Below the pieces are notes generated by a model. It was not told the DNA's origin. It was given only the letters and a program-made list of their open reading frames with translations, and made no database searches. Positions 24,516-27,037 of a stretch of 27,037 nucleotides of DNA are shown in pieces. Position 1 is the first letter of the stretch. Each line of letters begins with the position of its first letter. The DNA lies in assembly GCA_030587435.1 (NCBI GenBank), contig JAUQZC010000042.1:1-27037 (forward strand), in the 5' to 3' direction. The translations under genes and the position numbers were made by a program. The stretch comes from Candidatus Baldrarchaeota archaeon. GTDB lineage: Archaea; Asgardarchaeota; Baldrarchaeia; Baldrarchaeales; DXJG01.

Positions 24516-24590
24516 GCCTAACAGAGGATAAAAGACTTTGTTTCACTCCACCAAATTTCTCCGTAAACTTCTTTTATGCAAACGTTAGAC
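24516..24590 (+). other. attC-like integron recombination site 3
   Basis: R'' GCCTAAC (24516-24522, same as site 1). L'' contains ATAAAAGA (24528-24535), which pairs with TCTTTTAT (24570-24577); one more pair flanks a mismatch. R' is GTTAGAC (24584-24590, full match to GTTRRRY), preceded by CAAAC. The centre CACTCCACCAAATTTC...AAACTTC matches sites 1 and 2. Same orientation as the others. The next gene starts 20 bases after R' with GAGGAGGAT as ribosome site. Confidence 0.72.
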
Positions 24591-24609
24591 GAAATGCGAG
24601 GAGGATAAT

Positions 24610-25452
24610 ATGAAAATCAAAAAAGCCGCTTTGATTTCGTTGCTAATCGTGTTCACATCTGGATGCCTTCATAAAACGAGCGATGAGGAAACCAATCAAT
24701 ATGTAAATTGGAGGAATGGGTTTGAAGATGTGGAAATTTTTAGAGAGGCGACGGCCACGGGGCTAAGGGAAGCTGTTAGAGACTGTGTTCTACGAGGAAA
24801 TTGTTGGATCGAAAAGGAAAACTGGTTAGAGGTAGGAATGACGAATGAGGTAAGAAAATACGAACTCGCCCCAGATATGGGAGATGCAAGTATAGCCTCT
24901 GAAATAGCTTATGAAGGAGAAAAGAGTGTAAAAATAGTCTCATATGAGATTCCTCCAGGCTATAGGGAACTAATCGTTGCCGTTGCCCATTACGTTCGGA
25001 GACAATCCAGTGTGAAAGAGGGTGTATATGAAGTTGGGGCTTGGTTCTATGTCCCTGAAGACAGAGACCCATTAGTCATCGTAGGTATGGAATACCATCC
25101 GTCGTGGATTATCCAGTATTTCGCCTATGCAGCAATAGATGTAAGGGATAGCTCTGTGCTGGTGCCAAACCCACAAGGTTGGACAAGAGTGGGTAAGGTT
25201 GGGTTTGAATCCAATAACTGGTTTAAACTCTGGGTGACCTTTGATCTCACAGGTAGCAAAGAAAAATTTTTGATCGGATATAAATCGTCATCTGAGGAAA
25301 AGATTTTTGAAGCTGATGTATGGGTTGGATATTACAATCCCGCTTATAAAGGATATAGAGCCTTCAATTTCTATGCTGGGTTGGTTAGCTTCAACGATAG
25401 GGGAGGTCAAGTAGTATATCTTGACAATTTCTATGCAAGGAAAATTGAATAA
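24610..25452 (+). CDS. Lipoprotein with jelly-roll-like domain (first of tandem pair)
   Basis: The 280-residue protein has a lipoprotein signal: MKIKKAALISLLIVFTSGC, with the lipobox Cys at position 19. After a short linker, 'DEETNQYVNWRNGFEDVE', comes a beta-rich domain ('YEVGAWFYVPEDRDPLVIVGM...WFKLWVTFDLTGS...VVYLDNFYARKIE') like LamG/carbohydrate-binding jelly rolls. I infer a surface protein that binds a glycan. It shares the 'DETNQ..W' linker and overall layout with the next gene, and is the first gene after attC-like site 3. Confidence 0.75.
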   Translation: MKIKKAALISLLIVFTSGCLHKTSDEETNQYVNWRNGFEDVEIFREATATGLREAVRDCVLRGNCWIEKENWLEVGMTNEVRKYELAPDMGDASIASEIAYEGEKSVKIVSYEIPPGYRELIVAVAHYVRRQSSVKEGVYEVGAWFYVPEDRDPLVIVGMEYHPSWIIQYFAYAAIDVRDSSVLVPNPQGWTRVGKVGFESNNWFKLWVTFDLTGSKEKFLIGYKSSSEEKIFEADVWVGYYNPAYKGYRAFNFYAGLVSFNDRGGQVVYLDNFYARKIE

Positions 25453-25457
25453 ATGAG

Positions 25458-26264
25458 ATGAGAAGCAGCATTACCTCTTCAGTTATGTTGCTGGTGTCTT
25501 TCATATTCGAAAGCTGCTTATACTTTGATGAAACTAACCAGAGCATAGACTGGAATCTGTTAAAAGAGGATGGGTTTGAATACGAGAAGGTATTTGATTT
25601 TCCAGAAAATTGGCAGGACCAAACTGCACACCCTGAGTATGAATGGCATTTAGAAAAACCAGACCAGCACGCCCAGACTACTACAGAAGTTTCTCTTTCA
25701 GGTAATAGGAGTGCAAAACTATGGACGATCCCTCAAAATGGCAATGTAAGGAGTGTTCTGGTAGCTCCAGATTTTACCCATTGGGATAACCCTCTCAAGA
25801 AGATATCGGTTTATTTCTACCTTCCTGAAGGCCAGTTCGGAGACACAGATGCAGGTGTGTGGTTGGATGTTGACCTCTACGATCGTGAGAATAATAAATG
25901 GTATATTGCCATAGTGGGTTTCAACCGTAAAGGGCTTATCAAGTATGGAACAGGTTACGGGGTAACTGGAGGGCAAATAAGCTACGAATCTTTAGATGGC
26001 AGATTCACTATTGACTGCAACAAATGGTATAAAGCAGAGCTATCCGCAGATTTCAGCAAATTCGGAGACGATGATGGGATGATCTTTAAGCTATACATTG
26101 ACGGTAAGGAATATAAGTGGAAATTTCCGCTTACAGCTTGGACTGATTACATGATATATGACTTCTCGTTTGGAGCTTACTATTTTGGTATCTCAAATTA
26201 TTTAAATTACGGAGCAGTAGCTTATTTCGATGAAGTAAAAATCTACGTGGGAGAAAAGAGATGA
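25458..26264 (+). CDS. Lipoprotein with jelly-roll-like domain (second of tandem pair)
   Basis: The 268-residue protein begins MRSSITSSVMLLVSFIFESC with a lipobox-like Cys at position 20, then 'DETNQSIDWNLLKEDGFEYEKVF', matching the linker of the gene before. The domain includes 'KKISVYFYLPEGQFGDTDAGVWLDVDLYD', 'NKWYKAELSADFSKFGDDDGMIFKLYIDGKEYKW' and a final 'AVAYFDEVKIYVG', the usual last strand of a LamG-type fold. It starts five bases after the first lipoprotein, so they are co-transcribed and probably arose by duplication followed by divergence. Confidence 0.75.
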   Translation: MRSSITSSVMLLVSFIFESCLYFDETNQSIDWNLLKEDGFEYEKVFDFPENWQDQTAHPEYEWHLEKPDQHAQTTTEVSLSGNRSAKLWTIPQNGNVRSVLVAPDFTHWDNPLKKISVYFYLPEGQFGDTDAGVWLDVDLYDRENNKWYIAIVGFNRKGLIKYGTGYGVTGGQISYESLDGRFTIDCNKWYKAELSADFSKFGDDDGMIFKLYIDGKEYKWKFPLTAWTDYMIYDFSFGAYYFGISNYLNYGAVAYFDEVKIYVGEKR

Positions 26265-26303
26265 TCCGCATTCACCCAACAAGGATATACTGCGAGGAAT
26301 AAA

Positions 26304-27037
26304 ATGGAGCCAATAACACACATGTTGATATATCTCTTCATAGGCCTTTTTGCCGGATTCATGAGTGGTATGTTTGGAATAGGCGGAGGATCTGTAAGGA
26401 CGCCACTCCTTTACGTGGCTGGGTTGCCTTTACTGAGTGCTTTTGGAATAAATTTAGTGGTTATACCTTTCTCCTCGCTTATTGGCGCTATAAGTCACAG
26501 AAAGAATATAGATTGGGAAATTGCCCGATATGTAATAATTGGCGGGATAATGGGTACTTTAGCAGGTGCATTTTTGACAGGAATTGTGCCAACCTTAACT
26601 TTAGCGATTATCTTTGTTATTGTTTCCATAGTAACGGTGTTTGGGATTTATTTCGATAAGATTTTCCCGGGAGTTGCTCAAAAGCTCAATCCAAATGCAA
26701 AGATTGTCATCTTAGGGACATTCTTTCTCAACTTTCTAACAATCCTACGTGGAGGTAGTGGTGGCAGTTTATTTCCCCCTTTCCTAAAAATGGTAGGCCT
26801 TAATATTCGAAAAGCAATCGCCACATCACTGTTTGCGACTATCTTCACAGCAACTGCGGGAGCGATTGTATTTTGGTCTCGTGGTAATGTACCATTTCTT
26901 CCCGCTGTAATGGTAGTTGCAGGCTCAATAATCGGAGCCCGAATAGGTAGTTTAACGTCTTTAAAGACAAAGCCAATGTGGTTAGAAATTGGCCTTTCAT
27001 CATTCATTGTAATCCTCGCCATAATTGTGCTGGTTAA
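26304..27037 (+). CDS. TauE/SafE (TSUP) family permease, 3' end outside window
   Basis: The frame runs from ATG 26304 (GCGAGG seven bases upstream) to the window edge: 244 codons with no stop. It has about seven TMs and the TauE/SafE glycine-rich repeats: 'LFAGFMSGMFGIGGGSVRTPLL' in the N-terminal half and 'FFLNFLTILRGGSGGSLFPPFL' in the second half. TSUP proteins export sulfite or organosulfonates, or move sulfur compounds; the substrate here is unknown. It follows the lipoprotein pair after 39 bases. Confidence 0.88.
   Translation, partial: MEPITHMLIYLFIGLFAGFMSGMFGIGGGSVRTPLLYVAGLPLLSAFGINLVVIPFSSLIGAISHRKNIDWEIARYVIIGGIMGTLAGAFLTGIVPTLTLAIIFVIVSIVTVFGIYFDKIFPGVAQKLNPNAKIVILGTFFLNFLTILRGGSGGSLFPPFLKMVGLNIRKAIATSLFATIFTATAGAIVFWSRGNVPFLPAVMVVAGSIIGARIGSLTSLKTKPMWLEIGLSSFIVILAIIVLV

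Larger units (their letters stand above)
24026..24609. other. Intergenic region with palindrome, hairpin and attC-like site 3
   Basis: No credible gene is present. It holds the 14-base perfect palindrome TGATCACGTGATCA (24073-24086), a 10-bp hairpin (24480-24504) and attC-like site 3 (24516-24590). If site 3 closes a cassette, the cassette gene to its left has decayed here or is the exported protein ~490 bases upstream. Confidence 0.55.

Noticed and set aside
1..27037. tRNA, rRNA, CRISPR array, insertion sequence, integrase
   Set aside because: I scanned for T-loop motifs, repeat-spacer patterns, transposase motifs and tyrosine recombinase motifs and saw none.

Overview
The window looks archaeal. 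It is AT-rich, several genes start at or a few bases after the expected start site of an archaeal TATA box (leaderless or nearly so: about 10440, 12079, 15103, 21243), and other starts carry strong GGAGGTG-type ribosome sites. The left part has archaeal-type genes: a beta-helix surface protein, a PadR/ABC-2 exporter operon, a fused MNT-HEPN protein, LarC, an Fe-S domain protein and a roadblock-like protein. A Thermoproteota/Bathyarchaeia-like genome is my best guess, but no marker gene here settles it.

Layout. 2-3320: the 3' part of a large surface-anchored beta-helix protein and a fragment of a related gene. 3371-5543 (minus): ABC-2 exporter ATPase, permease and PadR repressor, with a PadR-like operator at the promoter. 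5955-6719: nucleotidyltransferase-HEPN fusion. 7003-8970 (minus): M28 zinc peptidase. 9589-10164: Fe-S domain protein. 10440-11630: AAA/DUF4143 ATPase. 11736-11837: a 33-residue membrane protein. 12079-13950: a second ABC exporter module whose ATPase lacks usual catalytic residues. 13990-14832 (minus): a 7-TM protein. 15103-15561: roadblock-like protein. 15635-16966 (minus): nickel-insertion protein LarC.

From 17397 to the right edge every gene is on the plus strand, most are small and unrelated, and many have a bacterial or accessory look: truncated metallo-beta-lactamase, flavodoxin, a DUF membrane protein, a tiny 2-TM protein, a cation-efflux protein framed by two winged helices, an isoprenylcysteine-methyltransferase-like protein, an AlkA-type glycosylase, a Cys-rich membrane protein, an exported two-repeat protein, two tandem lipoproteins and a TauE/SafE permease.

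The most interesting signal lies in this right-hand part. Three palindromic 75-89 bp elements (18699-18787, 19112-19199, 24516-24590) have the structure of integron attC recombination sites: R''-L''...L'-R', the same orientation, and a shared central sequence. The R' that opens the small cassette at 18782 (GTTATAC) is the exact reverse complement of the R'' that closes it (GTATAAC), which is the expected signature of an integron cassette. No integrase is in the window, so this looks like an integrase-less cassette cluster (CALIN), partly decayed, in an archaeal chromosome. It would be a route for acquiring the foreign-looking genes around it.
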